Shown in pieces: positions 52,078-61,182 of a stretch of DNA of 64,000 nt (the stretch's first letter is position 1; each line of letters starts with the position of its first letter). The translations under genes and the position numbers were made by a program. The notes below the pieces were generated by a model. The model worked only from the letters and a program-made list of their open reading frames with translations, ran no database searches and was not told the DNA's origin. The DNA is from UBA967 sp044375555 (GTDB lineage Bacteria; Verrucomicrobiota; Verrucomicrobiia; Chthoniobacterales; Terrimicrobiaceae): the NCBI GenBank assembly GCA_044375555.1, contig JBILML010000014.1:4046-68045 (forward strand), given 5' to 3'.

Positions 52078-52124
52078 ACAAAAAAATGGCCCGGTCGGAA
52101 TGCGTAGGCATCGCCGACCGGGCC
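52078..52124 (-). terminator. Rho-independent terminator after rpsR
   Basis: On the minus strand GGCCCGGTCGG (52124-52114) pairs with CCGACCGGGCC (52098-52088), followed by seven T residues (complement of the A run at 52080-52086). It ends the rpmG-rpsR transcript. Confidence 0.88.
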
Positions 52125-52138
52125 GTTGAAGGAGGAAA

Positions 52139-52378
52139 TTACTTCATGAGGAGCGCGGCACGGGCGCGCTTCACTTCGCGGGTAATCTTGCGATGAATGC
52201 GGGCGGACATGCCGGTCACGCGCCGAGGCAGGATTTTACCGCTTTCGGTGACGAAGCGTTTGAGAAGTTCGGGATTCTTGTAGTCGATAGCCTCGATGTT
52301 GAGGTCGATGCGGCGCCGTGGCATCGAGCGATTGGCGCGGCGGAAGTTGGTGCGGCGTTGTGGTGTTTTAGGCTGCAT
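52139..52378 (-). CDS. rpsR: 30S ribosomal protein S18
   Basis: 79 residues. The core AIDYKNPELLKRFVTESGKI and LPRRVTGMSARIHRKI is the S18 signature. The first ~25 residues are basic. It binds S6 and 16S rRNA. It follows rpmG by six bases on the same strand and is followed by a terminator. Confidence 0.95.
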   Translation of the reverse strand: MQPKTPQRRTNFRRANRSMPRRRIDLNIEAIDYKNPELLKRFVTESGKILPRRVTGMSARIHRKITREVKRARAALLMK

Positions 52379-52384
52379 GGCGTG

Positions 52385-52558
52385 TTATTTGATCTCGCGG
52401 TGGAGGGTGTGACGGTTGAGGAAAGGGTTGAATTTCTTTTTCTCTAGCCGGTTCGGGGTGCGTGGGCTTTTTTTGTTGCGTGTGGTGATGTAGCGCGAGG
52501 CGGGTTTGCCTTCGGCTTTGGCCTCGGTGCACTCGAGGGTGATGTTGTCTTGTGGCAT
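52385..52558 (-). CDS. rpmG: 50S ribosomal protein L33
   Basis: 57 residues: MPQDNITLECTEAKAEGKPA, then SRYITTRNKKSPRTPNRLEK, ending THLHREIK-like HTLHREIK. Length and pattern (YITTRNKK ... RLELKKFNP) match L33. Only one cysteine of the zinc-ribbon set is kept, so it is the zinc-free form. It lies between the DksA-like gene and rpsR. Confidence 0.93.
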   Translation of the reverse strand: MPQDNITLECTEAKAEGKPASRYITTRNKKSPRTPNRLEKKKFNPFLNRHTLHREIK

Positions 52559-52563
52559 GGTCG

Positions 52564-53403
52564 TTATTCCTTGGATTCGGTGGCGGGCTCCTCCTCTTCG
52601 CCCTCGGCCTCGTCTTCGTTCAAGCCGAAGAGTGAAGTGACCGGTTGGCGGACGCGGTGGAGACGGTTATTTTTTTCGAGGTCGGCTTGGCACTCGACGG
52701 TGTAGCGCGCGAAAGGCAGGGCCTCGAGGCGGGCGTGGGGGATTGGCTTGCCGGAAAGTTCACAAAGTCCGTAGGCGCCGTCTTGGATTTTCTTCAGGGC
52801 GGCGTCGATTTCGAAAAGGGAGTCGCGCTCCTGCGAAAGGAGGCTCAGGGCAAAGTCGCGGTCGTAGGCGTCGCTTCCGGCGTCGCCGGTGTGCATGCCA
52901 AAGCCGGAGGCATCGCTGCCCTCGGCACGGGTGCGGAGGGTGTCGCGGCCGACACCGTTCATCGCGTCGAGCAGTTCGTCCTTGAGATGAAGGAGGCGGC
53001 CCTGCTGTTTGACGAGCCAAGGGCTGAGCTTCACCTGTGGCACGGCCTTCTTGATGAGGGGCGGAAGATTTTTTGGCACCGGCTTGGCGGAGGGCTTCGC
53101 CGTGGCCTTGGGCTTCACGGGAGCGACCTTCTTCATAGCAACAGGCTTTTTAACGGGGGCTTTTACAGCTGGTGCCTTTTTGGCGGGAGCCTTCTTGGGG
53201 GCGATTTTTTTCACCGCTGGTTTTTTGGTTGGTGCAGGCTTTTTAGCGGGCACTGGTTTTTTCACCGCGGGCTTCTTAGCAGGAGCGGGTTTCTTTTTCG
53301 CAGCCGCAGGCTTGGCCTTGGGGGCAGGTTTTTTGGCTTTTGCAGGAGCCGTCTTTTTGACAACGGCTTTTGCCTTCGCTGGTTTATTCGCTTTTTTGGC
53401 CAT
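52564..53403 (-). CDS. DksA/TraR-like protein with a long Lys/Ala/Pro-rich tail
   Basis: 279 residues. Residues ~1-110 are a basic, low-complexity tail of KKPAPAKKPAVKK type like eukaryotic histone H1 C-termini. The C-terminal half has the DksA coiled coil (LLHLKDELLDAMNGVG ... DRDFALSLLSQERDSLFEID) and a zinc-finger-like end, YGLCELSGKPIPHARLEALP ... YTVECQ, with two of the four usual cysteines. DksA proteins bind RNA polymerase; the tail may bind DNA or RNA. The protein ends in an acidic stretch (EDEAEGEEEE). It precedes rpmG by five bases. Confidence 0.82.
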   Translation of the reverse strand: MAKKANKPAKAKAVVKKTAPAKAKKPAPKAKPAAAKKKPAPAKKPAVKKPVPAKKPAPTKKPAVKKIAPKKAPAKKAPAVKAPVKKPVAMKKVAPVKPKATAKPSAKPVPKNLPPLIKKAVPQVKLSPWLVKQQGRLLHLKDELLDAMNGVGRDTLRTRAEGSDASGFGMHTGDAGSDAYDRDFALSLLSQERDSLFEIDAALKKIQDGAYGLCELSGKPIPHARLEALPFARYTVECQADLEKNNRLHRVRQPVTSLFGLNEDEAEGEEEEPATESKE

Positions 53404-53468
53404 GACTGGAATTTAGTGAAAGGGGCGAGATAACTAGCGGAGTAGAACCCGTAGAGCAAGGGGAATTC

Positions 53469-53888
53469 TCAAAGAAAAATCCCGGCCAAAATCGCAGCGC
53501 GGAGAGTCCACGCGACGGTGCGGATCCAGTTCGTCAAAACAAGTCGCCGGTGCACAGGTTCGCTCCATCCTTGGAGAAGGGCGCGGTGCGCGGGGACTTG
53601 CAGCGTGAATGTCGAGAGCCACACGACCCCCAGAAGCGCAGCAGTGAAGAGGAAGAGCGGTGAGTCGAATCCCTCCAGAATGAGCCAACCTAGGGTGAAC
53701 ACCTCCACAAGCATCGGCGGGGCGACCACAAATCCGGTGCGGTCGCAGTGCTCGCGCTCGAGTTCCCCGAAATTCTCGTGCGGCAGGCGCGCGAGCATCG
53801 GGTAGTGGACGACCTGCACGAACCAAATGATCCCGGTCATCGCAAAGGTGGCGAACAAATGCGCCGCAACGATCCAGTCGGTCGGCAT
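53469..53888 (-). CDS. Four-helix membrane protein of unknown function
   Basis: 139 residues with four hydrophobic segments (WIVAAHLFATFAMTGIIWFV, VVAPPMLVEVFTLGWLIL, LFLFTAALLGVVWLSTF and AWTLRAAILAGIFL). The conserved-looking WFVQVVHYPMLARL and FTLQVPAHRAL suggest a small integral protein family, but I do not know its role. It lies 6 bases downstream of glgX and may be co-transcribed. Confidence 0.65.
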   Translation of the reverse strand: MPTDWIVAAHLFATFAMTGIIWFVQVVHYPMLARLPHENFGELEREHCDRTGFVVAPPMLVEVFTLGWLILEGFDSPLFLFTAALLGVVWLSTFTLQVPAHRALLQGWSEPVHRRLVLTNWIRTVAWTLRAAILAGIFL

Positions 53889-53894
53889 GATTTT

Positions 53895-56009
53895 TTATTT
53901 TCCGAGCAGGATGGCGATCGAGCGCTCGCGGATGGCGTAGCTTTTTTGAACCTCGAGCGGCTTTTCCTGGCCCGGCTCGCAAATGTCGTCAGGCGCAGAG
54001 AGGCTGGTGTCGGCGAAGCGGTGCCAGAGCATTTTCTTCGGCAGAACCGGCAGGCCAAAACTCAGCGGCTCGTAATACATGTTCAGCAAGACGTAAATGA
54101 AATGCGGGTCGCCGCCCATCGACTCGTGGTGGCGGCCGCAAATCATGAAAGCCAGCGTGCGGCTGGAGGCCGACCAATCGGGATGCCATGGCAAGACGCC
54201 GTGCCAGCTGATGTCGGGATAACCGCTGCCGATCTGGTCGCGCTCATCGAAAAACTCGGGGCGACGCAGGGCGGGGTGGGCCTTGCGGAAGGCGATCATG
54301 TTTTTAGTGAATCGGAAAAGCTCGCGCCCATGAGCGTCGGGTTCCCAATCCATCCAATTCCAATCGGCGTCGTGACAATACGCGTTGTTGTTTCCGCGCT
54401 GGGTGCGGCCGCACTCGTCGCCCATGGTAATCATCGGCACGCCCTGGCTCGTGAGGAGGAGGGACATCGCATTTTTCGATAAACGCAAACGGAGCGCGAG
54501 GATGTCGGGATCGTTGGTCGCCCCCTCAGCGCCGCAATTCCAGCTCATGTTGTCATTCGTGCCGTCCTGGTTGGTCTCGCCGTTTTCGAGGTTGTGTTTG
54601 CCGTTGTAGGAAAAAAGGTCGCGGAGCGTGAAGCCGTCGTGGCAGGTGATGAAATTCACCGAGGCCGTGGGTTTGCGGTCGGCCGCGCGGTAGAGGTCGG
54701 GCGAGCCGAGGATGCGCTGGACCATTTCGCCGACCATGCCGGGATCGCCCTTGAGAAAACGCCGCGCGCAATCGCGGTATTTTCCGTTCCACTCCATCCA
54801 GCGCCCGTAGCTCGGGAAGTTGCCGACTTGATAGAGCCCGCCGGCGTCCCAGGCTTCGGCGACGAGTTTGCAATCGGCGAGGACGGGGTCGTGCGCGAGG
54901 AATTCGAGCAGCGGCGGGTTCGCGAGAGGTTCGCCTTTCGAGTCGCGGCCGAGGATCGAGGCGAGGTCGAAACGGAAGCCGTCGATGTGGTATTCGGCAG
55001 CCCAGTGGCGGAGGGAATTGTAGATGAACTCCCGAACGGCGGGGTAGTTGCAGTTCACCGTGTTTCCGCACCCGGAGTAGTTCGTGTTCCGTCCCTTCTC
55101 GTCGAGGATATACCAGGTCTTGTTATCGAGCCCGCGGAAGGAAAAAACCGGCCCAGTCTCGTTGCCTTCGGCGGTGTGGTTGAAGACCACATCAAGCATG
55201 ACTTCGATCCCGGCTCCGTGGAGCGAGCGGACCATGTCCTTCATTTCCTCGATTTGGCGGCTTTCCTTCGCGCCGGCGGCGAAGCTGGCCTTTGGCGCGC
55301 AGAATCCCACCGTGCTGTAGCCCCAGTAATTGCAAAGAATCTCGCCGGTGGTCGGATTCGTCCGGCTGTTTTCCATCTCGTCGAATTCAAAGACGGGCAT
55401 CAGCTCCACGCAATTCACGCCTAGCTCCGCGAGGTGCGCGGCTTTTTCCGCGAGACCAGCAAAGGTGCCGGGATTTTTCACACCGGCATTCGGGTGGCGC
55501 GTGAATCCGCGCACATGCATTTCGTAAATGATCAACTCGCTGTCGGGAACTCGCGGGGCCTGGTTCGGCTCGATCTGGCCGGCGCTGGCTGGGAGGCGCG
55601 AGCGGAAGACCGGCTTGGTGCTGGAAGGAACGGCCTGCATCCACTCCTCGCGACCCACAATCTCCCGAGCGTAGGGGTCGAGGAGGATTTTCGAGGAGTC
55701 GAAATAATGGCCCTCCGACGGATTCCACGGCCCCTCCATCCGGAAGCCGTATTCCAAATTCCCAGCCTCCAGATCATGCACGATCATCGCCCAGACATGG
55801 CCGAGCCGGAAGTCAGCCGGGAACCGAATTTCGGCTACGGGTTTCGCCTGGCCGTGCTTGAACAACACCAGTGTGCATCCAGTTCCGTGCGCGCTGAAGA
55901 CAGAAAAATTCACTCCCGTCCGCACATGGCTGGCGCCGAAGGGAACCATGTGGCCGCAGCTCACGCGATAGCCCGCCACCGTGCGTTCGGAAACCTTGGA
56001 AACCGTCAT
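53895..56009 (-). CDS. glgX: Glycogen debranching enzyme (GH13, GlgX/TreX type)
   Basis: 704 residues. An N-terminal CBM48-like region (HVRTGVNFSVFSAHGTGCTL) precedes the GH13 barrel with VMLDVVFNHTAEGN, the nucleophile motif GFRFDLASILGRD, the acid LVAEAWD and FITCHDGFTLRDL. TMGDECGRTQRGNNNAYCHD is diagnostic of GlgX/TreX. It cleaves alpha-1,6 branches during glycogen breakdown. Together with the GT5 homologue at 6366 it indicates glycogen metabolism. It is divergent from dnaE, 96 bases away. Confidence 0.92.
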   Translation of the reverse strand: MTVSKVSERTVAGYRVSCGHMVPFGASHVRTGVNFSVFSAHGTGCTLVLFKHGQAKPVAEIRFPADFRLGHVWAMIVHDLEAGNLEYGFRMEGPWNPSEGHYFDSSKILLDPYAREIVGREEWMQAVPSSTKPVFRSRLPASAGQIEPNQAPRVPDSELIIYEMHVRGFTRHPNAGVKNPGTFAGLAEKAAHLAELGVNCVELMPVFEFDEMENSRTNPTTGEILCNYWGYSTVGFCAPKASFAAGAKESRQIEEMKDMVRSLHGAGIEVMLDVVFNHTAEGNETGPVFSFRGLDNKTWYILDEKGRNTNYSGCGNTVNCNYPAVREFIYNSLRHWAAEYHIDGFRFDLASILGRDSKGEPLANPPLLEFLAHDPVLADCKLVAEAWDAGGLYQVGNFPSYGRWMEWNGKYRDCARRFLKGDPGMVGEMVQRILGSPDLYRAADRKPTASVNFITCHDGFTLRDLFSYNGKHNLENGETNQDGTNDNMSWNCGAEGATNDPDILALRLRLSKNAMSLLLTSQGVPMITMGDECGRTQRGNNNAYCHDADWNWMDWEPDAHGRELFRFTKNMIAFRKAHPALRRPEFFDERDQIGSGYPDISWHGVLPWHPDWSASSRTLAFMICGRHHESMGGDPHFIYVLLNMYYEPLSFGLPVLPKKMLWHRFADTSLSAPDDICEPGQEKPLEVQKSYAIRERSIAILLGK

Positions 56010-56105
56010 AGGCGCGACATCCTATTGAGAGCGGGAAAAACGGCAAGTTCGAGGGATGAGAGTGCCATTCGACAAAAATCCGCGCGCTGGTTTAGTCTCC
56101 CCGCC

Positions 56106-59100
56106 ATGTCGTTCGTCCACCTGCATTGCCACACGGAGTTTTCCCTGCTCGATGGAGCGATCCGCCCAGGCGATCTGGTGAAAAAAGCCGCCGCCTTGGG
56201 AATGCCCGCCGTCGCCGTCACCGACCACGGCAACATGCACGCGGCCGTTCCTTTTTACCAAGCCGCCACGAAGGCCGGAGTGAAGCCAATCATCGGCTGT
56301 GAGGTCTATGTCGCGCCGGGAGCGATGACCGATCGCAACGCCTCCTCGGCGAAGGACGCCGCCTTCCACCTCACCCTGCTCGCAGTAAATGACGAGGGCT
56401 ACCGCAACCTCGTGAAACTCTCCACCGCCGGATTCCTCGAGGGTTTTTACTACAAGCCGCGCGTGGACCACGAACGCCTCGCGGCCCATTCGAAGGGGCT
56501 CATTGCGCTGAGCGGTTGCCTCAAGGGCGAGGTCGCCGCGCAAATCGCCGATGGGAATTTTGAAAAAGCCAAGGCGACCGCCGCGAAATACCGCGAGATC
56601 TTCGGCGCGGAAAATTACTTCATCGAAATCCACGATTTCGGCCTCGACGCCCAGCGCCGCGTGAATCCCGACCTCGTCAAAATCGCCCGCTCGCTCGACC
56701 TCGGGCTCGTCGCCGCGAACGATGTCCACTTCCTCGAAAAATCCCACCACGAAGCCCATGATGTGCTCATCTGCATCGGCACCGGCTCGAATGTGGTGGA
56801 CGAGAAACGCCTGCGCTACAGCCCGGAGCTTTACTTCAAGTCGCCCGAGGAAATGCGCGCGCTGTTCGCCGAGCTGCCCGAGGCCTGCGACAACACGCTA
56901 CGCATCGCCGAGCGGTGTGATTTCAAAATGGAGTTCGGCGTTCCAAAATACCCGAGCTTCGATGCGCCCGACACCCGCTCCCGCGAGCAATACCTGCGCG
57001 ACCTCTGCCGCGACGGGCTTCGCCACCGCTACGGCGCGCGCGTGGATTCCGAGCCGGAGCTGAACCAGCGCCTCGATTACGAACTCTCGGTGATCGAGAA
57101 AACCGGCTTCACCAGTTATTTTCTCATCGTCTGGGATTTCATCCACCACGCGAAGCAGCAAGGAATCCCCGTCGGCCCCGGGCGCGGCTCGGCGGCTGGT
57201 TCCATCATCGCGTATGTGCTCGGAATCACGGATATCGACCCGCTCCGCTTCGGGCTGATTTTCGAGCGCTTCCTCAATCCCGAACGCGTGAGCCCGCCCG
57301 ATATCGATGTCGATTTCTGCATGGAGCGGCGCGGTGAGGTGATCGAGTATGTCCGGCAAAAATACGGCGAGCGCGCCGTGTCGCAGATCGTCACCTTCGG
57401 CACCCTCGGCGCGAAGAGCGTCGTGCGCGATGTCGCCCGCGTGATGGGTTGGAGCTACGGCGACGGCGACCGGCTCGCCAAAATGATCCCGAACGAGCTG
57501 AACATCGACCTCGACGCGGCCCGCACCAAAAACCCCGAACTCCAGGCCGCGATCGACAACGAGCCCGCCGTCCGCCAGCTCTGGGACTACGCCACCGTCC
57601 TCGAGGGCCTGAGCCGCAACACCGGCATCCATGCTGCGGGCGTCGTCATTGGCGACCGCCCGCTCGATGAGTTCATCCCGCTCTGCCGCGGCAAGGAGAA
57701 CGAAGTCGTCACCCAATACGCCATGGGTCCGCTCACCGACCTCGGCATGCTCAAGATGGACTTCCTCGGCCTGAAGACCCTCACGATCATGCAGGAGGCC
57801 GTGCGGCTCATCAAAAACCACACGCCGGATTTTGATTTTGACGCCATCGCGCAGGACGACCAAGCCGCGTTCGACATCTACAACCGCGGCGAAACCCTCG
57901 GCGTCTTCCAGATGGAAAGCGCCGGGATCACGAATTGCTGCAAACGCTTCGATGTCCACTCCATCGAGGACATCATCGCCATCGGCGCGCTCTACCGCCC
58001 CGGTCCGATGCAATTCATCGACGACTACATCGAGCGCAAGAAGGGCCTGAAAAAAGTCGAATACCTCCACCCGCTTTTGGAAAAAGTCTGCTCCGAGACG
58101 CACGGGATCATCGTTTATCAAGAGCAGGTTCAGCTCGCCGCCAGCGTGCTCGCGGGCTACTCGCTCGGCGAGGCCGACCTGTTGCGCCGCGCGATGGGAA
58201 AAAAGGACGCCGAGAAAATGGCCAAGGAGCGCCAGCGTTTCGTCGATGGCTGCGGCACGAAGAACCAAATCCCGCCGAAAGTCGCCGACGCGATCTTCGG
58301 CTTCATCGAAAAATTCGCCCAATACGGCTTCAACAAATCCCACTCTGCCGCCTACGGCTGGATTTCCTACCAGACCGCATGGCTGAAGGCCCACTTCCCA
58401 CGCGAGTTCATGGCCGCCATGCTCACCTTCGACGCTGGCGATGTCGACCGCCTCGCTGTCGTTATCGCCGAGTGCCGCCGTATGGAAATCCCCATCCTGC
58501 CGCCGGACATCAATTCCAGCGACCTCAAATTCTCGCCCGACGCCAGCGGCCCCGGCATCCGCTTCGGCCTCGCCTCGATCAAAAATGTCGGCGCCGGCGC
58601 GATGGAATCCGCCATCGCCGAGCGGCAGAAAAACGGCCCCTTCAAATCCATCGAGGACTTCTGCTCGCGCCTCGACTCGCGCACGGTGAACCGCAAGATC
58701 CTCGAGAGCCTCGTGAAATGCGGCGCGTTCGACGGCATCGACAAAAACCGCGCTGCCCTTTTTTCCTGCATCGAGTCCGCCATCGCCTCCGCCGCCTCGA
58801 TCCAGCGCGACCGCGCCAGCGGCCAGGTTTCGCTATTCGGCGAAGAGCCCCTGATGCCGACCAAAAAATCCGGCAAATCCTCGAAGATCGAGCCTTGGCC
58901 ACAGGCCGAAACCCTCGGCTACGAAAAGGAACTCCTCGGGTATTTCGTGAGCGGACATCCCCTCGATGCCTACGCTGGGCATTTCGATTCGGGAAAATAC
59001 AACACCATCGCTCAAGCCAAGGAGGCCGCCGAGAACGGCACCTTCAAGCTCGCCGGCCTCGTCTCCACGGTCGAAAAACGCTTCTCGCGCAAGGACGGCA

Positions 59101-59513
59101 AGCCCTTCGGCGTCCTCTTCCTCGAAGACTTCACCGGCACGCTCGAGATCACCGCATGGGACGAAACCTACGCGAAAAACGCCGAACTCCTCGTCGCCGG
59201 AAAAGCCGTCAGCATCAACACCCGCATTACCCGCAAGGACGAAGCGATCCGCGCCACCGCCGGAGCCGTCGCCGCGCTCAAACCCAAGGCCTCGGTCAAA
59301 CCCGTCCGCCTCCGCCTCGCCCGCGAGCGCCTCGACGAACCTGCCCTGCAATCAATCCTCGCCGCCGTGAAAAAAAATCCCGGCAACCGCCCGCTCATCC
59401 TCGAATTCGTCCTCCCCAACGGCCGCTCCCTCGAAATGCCCGCCGGTGAAGAATTCGCTGTCGCCGACGAGCGAGCGCTTTCCTCCTCCATCCCCATCGG
59501 CCTGTTCGTTTGA
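56106..59513 (+). CDS. dnaE: DNA polymerase III subunit alpha
   Basis: 1,135 residues from MSFVHLHCHTEFSLLDGAIR, the PHP domain start; the longer open frame upstream is antisense to glgX. The polymerase core has GPGRGSAAGSIIAYVLGI, catalytic aspartates in PDIDVDFCMERR (near 398) and NTGIHAAGVVI. The tandem helix-hairpin region and an OB fold (AGLVSTVEKRFSRKDGKPFG) follow, then a short C-terminus. It is the replicative polymerase (DnaE1 type). Confidence 0.96.
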   Translation: MSFVHLHCHTEFSLLDGAIRPGDLVKKAAALGMPAVAVTDHGNMHAAVPFYQAATKAGVKPIIGCEVYVAPGAMTDRNASSAKDAAFHLTLLAVNDEGYRNLVKLSTAGFLEGFYYKPRVDHERLAAHSKGLIALSGCLKGEVAAQIADGNFEKAKATAAKYREIFGAENYFIEIHDFGLDAQRRVNPDLVKIARSLDLGLVAANDVHFLEKSHHEAHDVLICIGTGSNVVDEKRLRYSPELYFKSPEEMRALFAELPEACDNTLRIAERCDFKMEFGVPKYPSFDAPDTRSREQYLRDLCRDGLRHRYGARVDSEPELNQRLDYELSVIEKTGFTSYFLIVWDFIHHAKQQGIPVGPGRGSAAGSIIAYVLGITDIDPLRFGLIFERFLNPERVSPPDIDVDFCMERRGEVIEYVRQKYGERAVSQIVTFGTLGAKSVVRDVARVMGWSYGDGDRLAKMIPNELNIDLDAARTKNPELQAAIDNEPAVRQLWDYATVLEGLSRNTGIHAAGVVIGDRPLDEFIPLCRGKENEVVTQYAMGPLTDLGMLKMDFLGLKTLTIMQEAVRLIKNHTPDFDFDAIAQDDQAAFDIYNRGETLGVFQMESAGITNCCKRFDVHSIEDIIAIGALYRPGPMQFIDDYIERKKGLKKVEYLHPLLEKVCSETHGIIVYQEQVQLAASVLAGYSLGEADLLRRAMGKKDAEKMAKERQRFVDGCGTKNQIPPKVADAIFGFIEKFAQYGFNKSHSAAYGWISYQTAWLKAHFPREFMAAMLTFDAGDVDRLAVVIAECRRMEIPILPPDINSSDLKFSPDASGPGIRFGLASIKNVGAGAMESAIAERQKNGPFKSIEDFCSRLDSRTVNRKILESLVKCGAFDGIDKNRAALFSCIESAIASAASIQRDRASGQVSLFGEEPLMPTKKSGKSSKIEPWPQAETLGYEKELLGYFVSGHPLDAYAGHFDSGKYNTIAQAKEAAENGTFKLAGLVSTVEKRFSRKDGKPFGVLFLEDFTGTLEITAWDETYAKNAELLVAGKAVSINTRITRKDEAIRATAGAVAALKPKASVKPVRLRLARERLDEPALQSILAAVKKNPGNRPLILEFVLPNGRSLEMPAGEEFAVADERALSSSIPIGLFV

Positions 59514-59520
59514 TGATCCG

Positions 59521-59538
59521 CGCCAAGTAAGCTTGGCG
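59521..59538 (+). terminator. Hairpin after dnaE
   Basis: CGCCAAG-TAAG-CTTGGCG, a perfect 7-bp stem 8 bases after the dnaE stop. It lacks a T-tract, so it may be only an attenuated terminator or an RNA-stabilising stem. Confidence 0.5.
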
Positions 59539-59622
59539 ACCCGCCCTGAGGAAGCCCAGAGCCAGCCTCTGCTGACATTGTGAGGTTGCGGGCGATTTTT
59601 TAGGTCCTCTCAAAAATATTTC

Positions 59623-59650
59623 TAAAGGTCTTCGCGAGGCCTGCCGATTC
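59623..59650 (+). promoter_or_regulatory. Sigma-28 (FliA) promoter of the first flagellin
   Basis: TAAAGGTC (-35, 59623-59630), a 12-base spacer and GCCGATTC (-10, 59643-59650), against the FliA consensus TAAAGTTT-N11-GCCGATAA. It lies ~97 bases upstream of the flagellin ATG. Confidence 0.8.
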
Positions 59651-59712
59651 AATCAACCAAGGGGAAGAATCTCCAACACTGAGGTCGAACAGTGAACCAA
59701 AACGGCCCGACA

Positions 59713-59728
59713 GCGGAACGGACTCCGC
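59713..59728 (+). promoter_or_regulatory. Leader hairpin with GGA loop, flagellin 1 (candidate CsrA site)
   Basis: GCGGA-ACGGAC-TCCGC: a 5-bp stem with GGA in the loop, 18 bases before the start codon. The stem differs in sequence from those of flagellins 2 and 3 yet keeps the shape and loop GGA, as expected for a conserved RNA structure. Confidence 0.6.
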
Positions 59729-59746
59729 AATAGAAAGACAACGGAT

Positions 59747-60607
59747 ATGTCAGTAGTAATCAACACCAATACAAGCGCCTCCTTGGCGTCTTACAACCTC
59801 AGCAGCACCAACGTTAACCTCCAGAGAAGCCTTAATCGTCTCTCCAGCGGTTCCCGTATCAATTCCTCCTTCGACGACGCCGGCGGCACCGCCGTGTCGA
59901 TGAAGATGAGCGCCTCGATCCGCCGGACCGAAGCAACCCTCGCCAATGTCAACAACTCGGTCGCGTTCCTGCAGACCCAAGACGGCGTTCTCAAGAATGC
60001 CGACAAGGTTCTCAACCGCATGTCGGAGCTGGCGATGCTGGCCACCGATGTGACAAAGTCCACTGCGGATCTGTCGCTCTACAACACCGAGTTGACCCAG
60101 TTGAAAGATCAGCTCGAACTCATGTTGAGCGAGAAATTCAATGGGATCAGCTTGTTCCAAACCGGAACGACTACTGGATTTGACACCGGAACGAACGCAG
60201 CGAATTTGACGGTTGTTACATCGCATGATGGAGATCAGTCTTTTGCGATTACTCGCGCAGACTTGAACTTCATCAGCACGACAGTTGGAACATCAGCCGC
60301 TGCTGGCATGCAAATCAATACTAATGCAGGTGCAACAGCTGCAGTTGCTACCATCCAAACGCAAATCCAAAACCTCGCTAATCTCCGCGCCAACAATGGT
60401 GCCGAACAAAGCCGGTTGACCTTCGCGGCGGACATGCTGTCCATCAACAAGATCAACTTGGAATCCGCCAACAGCCGCATCGTGGATGTGGATGTGGCCG
60501 CAGAAAGCTCGCAACTCGCCCGCTACAACATCCTGCAGCAGGCCGGAACCGCGATGCTCGCCCAGGCGAATCAATCGACCCAGTCGATCCTCCGACTGAT
60601 CAGCTAA
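59747..60607 (+). CDS. Flagellin 1
   Basis: 286 residues, a short flagellin of D0/D1 type with only ~50 variable central residues. The N-terminus SVVINTNTSASLASYNLSST and RLSSGSRINSSFDDAGGTAV, with the C-terminus NILQQAGTAMLAQANQSTQS and ILRLIS, are the coiled-coil filament core. It has a sigma-28 promoter and a strong terminator. Base composition is like the rest of the chromosome, unlike flagellins 2 and 3. Central residues differ from the other two. Confidence 0.95.
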   Translation: MSVVINTNTSASLASYNLSSTNVNLQRSLNRLSSGSRINSSFDDAGGTAVSMKMSASIRRTEATLANVNNSVAFLQTQDGVLKNADKVLNRMSELAMLATDVTKSTADLSLYNTELTQLKDQLELMLSEKFNGISLFQTGTTTGFDTGTNAANLTVVTSHDGDQSFAITRADLNFISTTVGTSAAAGMQINTNAGATAAVATIQTQIQNLANLRANNGAEQSRLTFAADMLSINKINLESANSRIVDVDVAAESSQLARYNILQQAGTAMLAQANQSTQSILRLIS

Positions 60608-60625
60608 TTAGGGAACTGAGGTAGA

Positions 60626-60662
60626 TAGGGGCGGGGGCTCAAAACCCCGCCCCTATAGGGTT
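60626..60662 (+). terminator. Terminator after flagellin 1
   Basis: TAGGGGCGGGG (60626-60636) pairs with CCCCGCCCCTA (60645-60655) around GCTCAAAA, followed by TAGGGTTTTA. The 11-bp GC-rich stem is strong; the T-tract is short. Confidence 0.8.
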
Positions 60663-61064
60663 TTACGAAATCCCCTCTTTGAATTTTTAAGCCCATTCTG
60701 GCAATGACTTCCTTCTTAAAATGCACCGGAGCTGCTCAAGAGCAAAGCGCGGTCGTTTTACTTCCTCAAGCCCATGAACAGCTTGTGGGAGATGGCGGGA
60801 GCTATCATTGCAAGGTTGGGTTTAAGGATTTAAGGCAAAAACCAACGCAATGCCCGCTTTCAAGTCCTGCCAAAGGGCCGTTCGTTGTAGAGCAGGCGTC
60901 TCGCCTTCTAAAAAACAATCGACCCACGACGAGGTGCCTGGGCCGCCGCACGGAAGTCCAAGTGCGAGGAGCCATGGGACTCATCCGACCTGCAAATGAG
61001 CCCGGCGAGCAAGGACTGGCTCATACCATAGTCTCCAAGGTAGTGGATTTTCGAAGGCGCTCAT

Positions 61065-61127
61065 GTAGGTCAGGCGTCTCGCCTGACATTGAAGGACTTA
61101 CTCATGCAGGCGAGACGCCCGCGCTAC
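61065..61127. repeat. 63-base inverted-repeat element (GTAG...CTAC)
   Basis: GTAGGTCAGGCGTCTCGCCT at the left and AGGCGAGACGCCCGCGCTAC at the right form complementary arms around a ~20-base centre. A 63-base relative lies at 62918-62980, and partial copies at 43372, 51495 and 60893. Confidence 0.75.
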
Positions 61128-61182
61128 TTTTCAGATGTCCAAAAAAGATTAGGTTTCAGCCAAGCGTTCCAATTTTAGAGAA

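Noticed and set aside
55434..56105. Long N-terminal extension of dnaE
   Set aside because: It is antisense to glgX; the PHP domain starts at the ATG at 56106.
60930..61000. A CGCACGGAAGTCCAAGTGCG hairpin suggesting a group II intron end
   Set aside because: No domain V sequence and no reverse transcriptase gene nearby.
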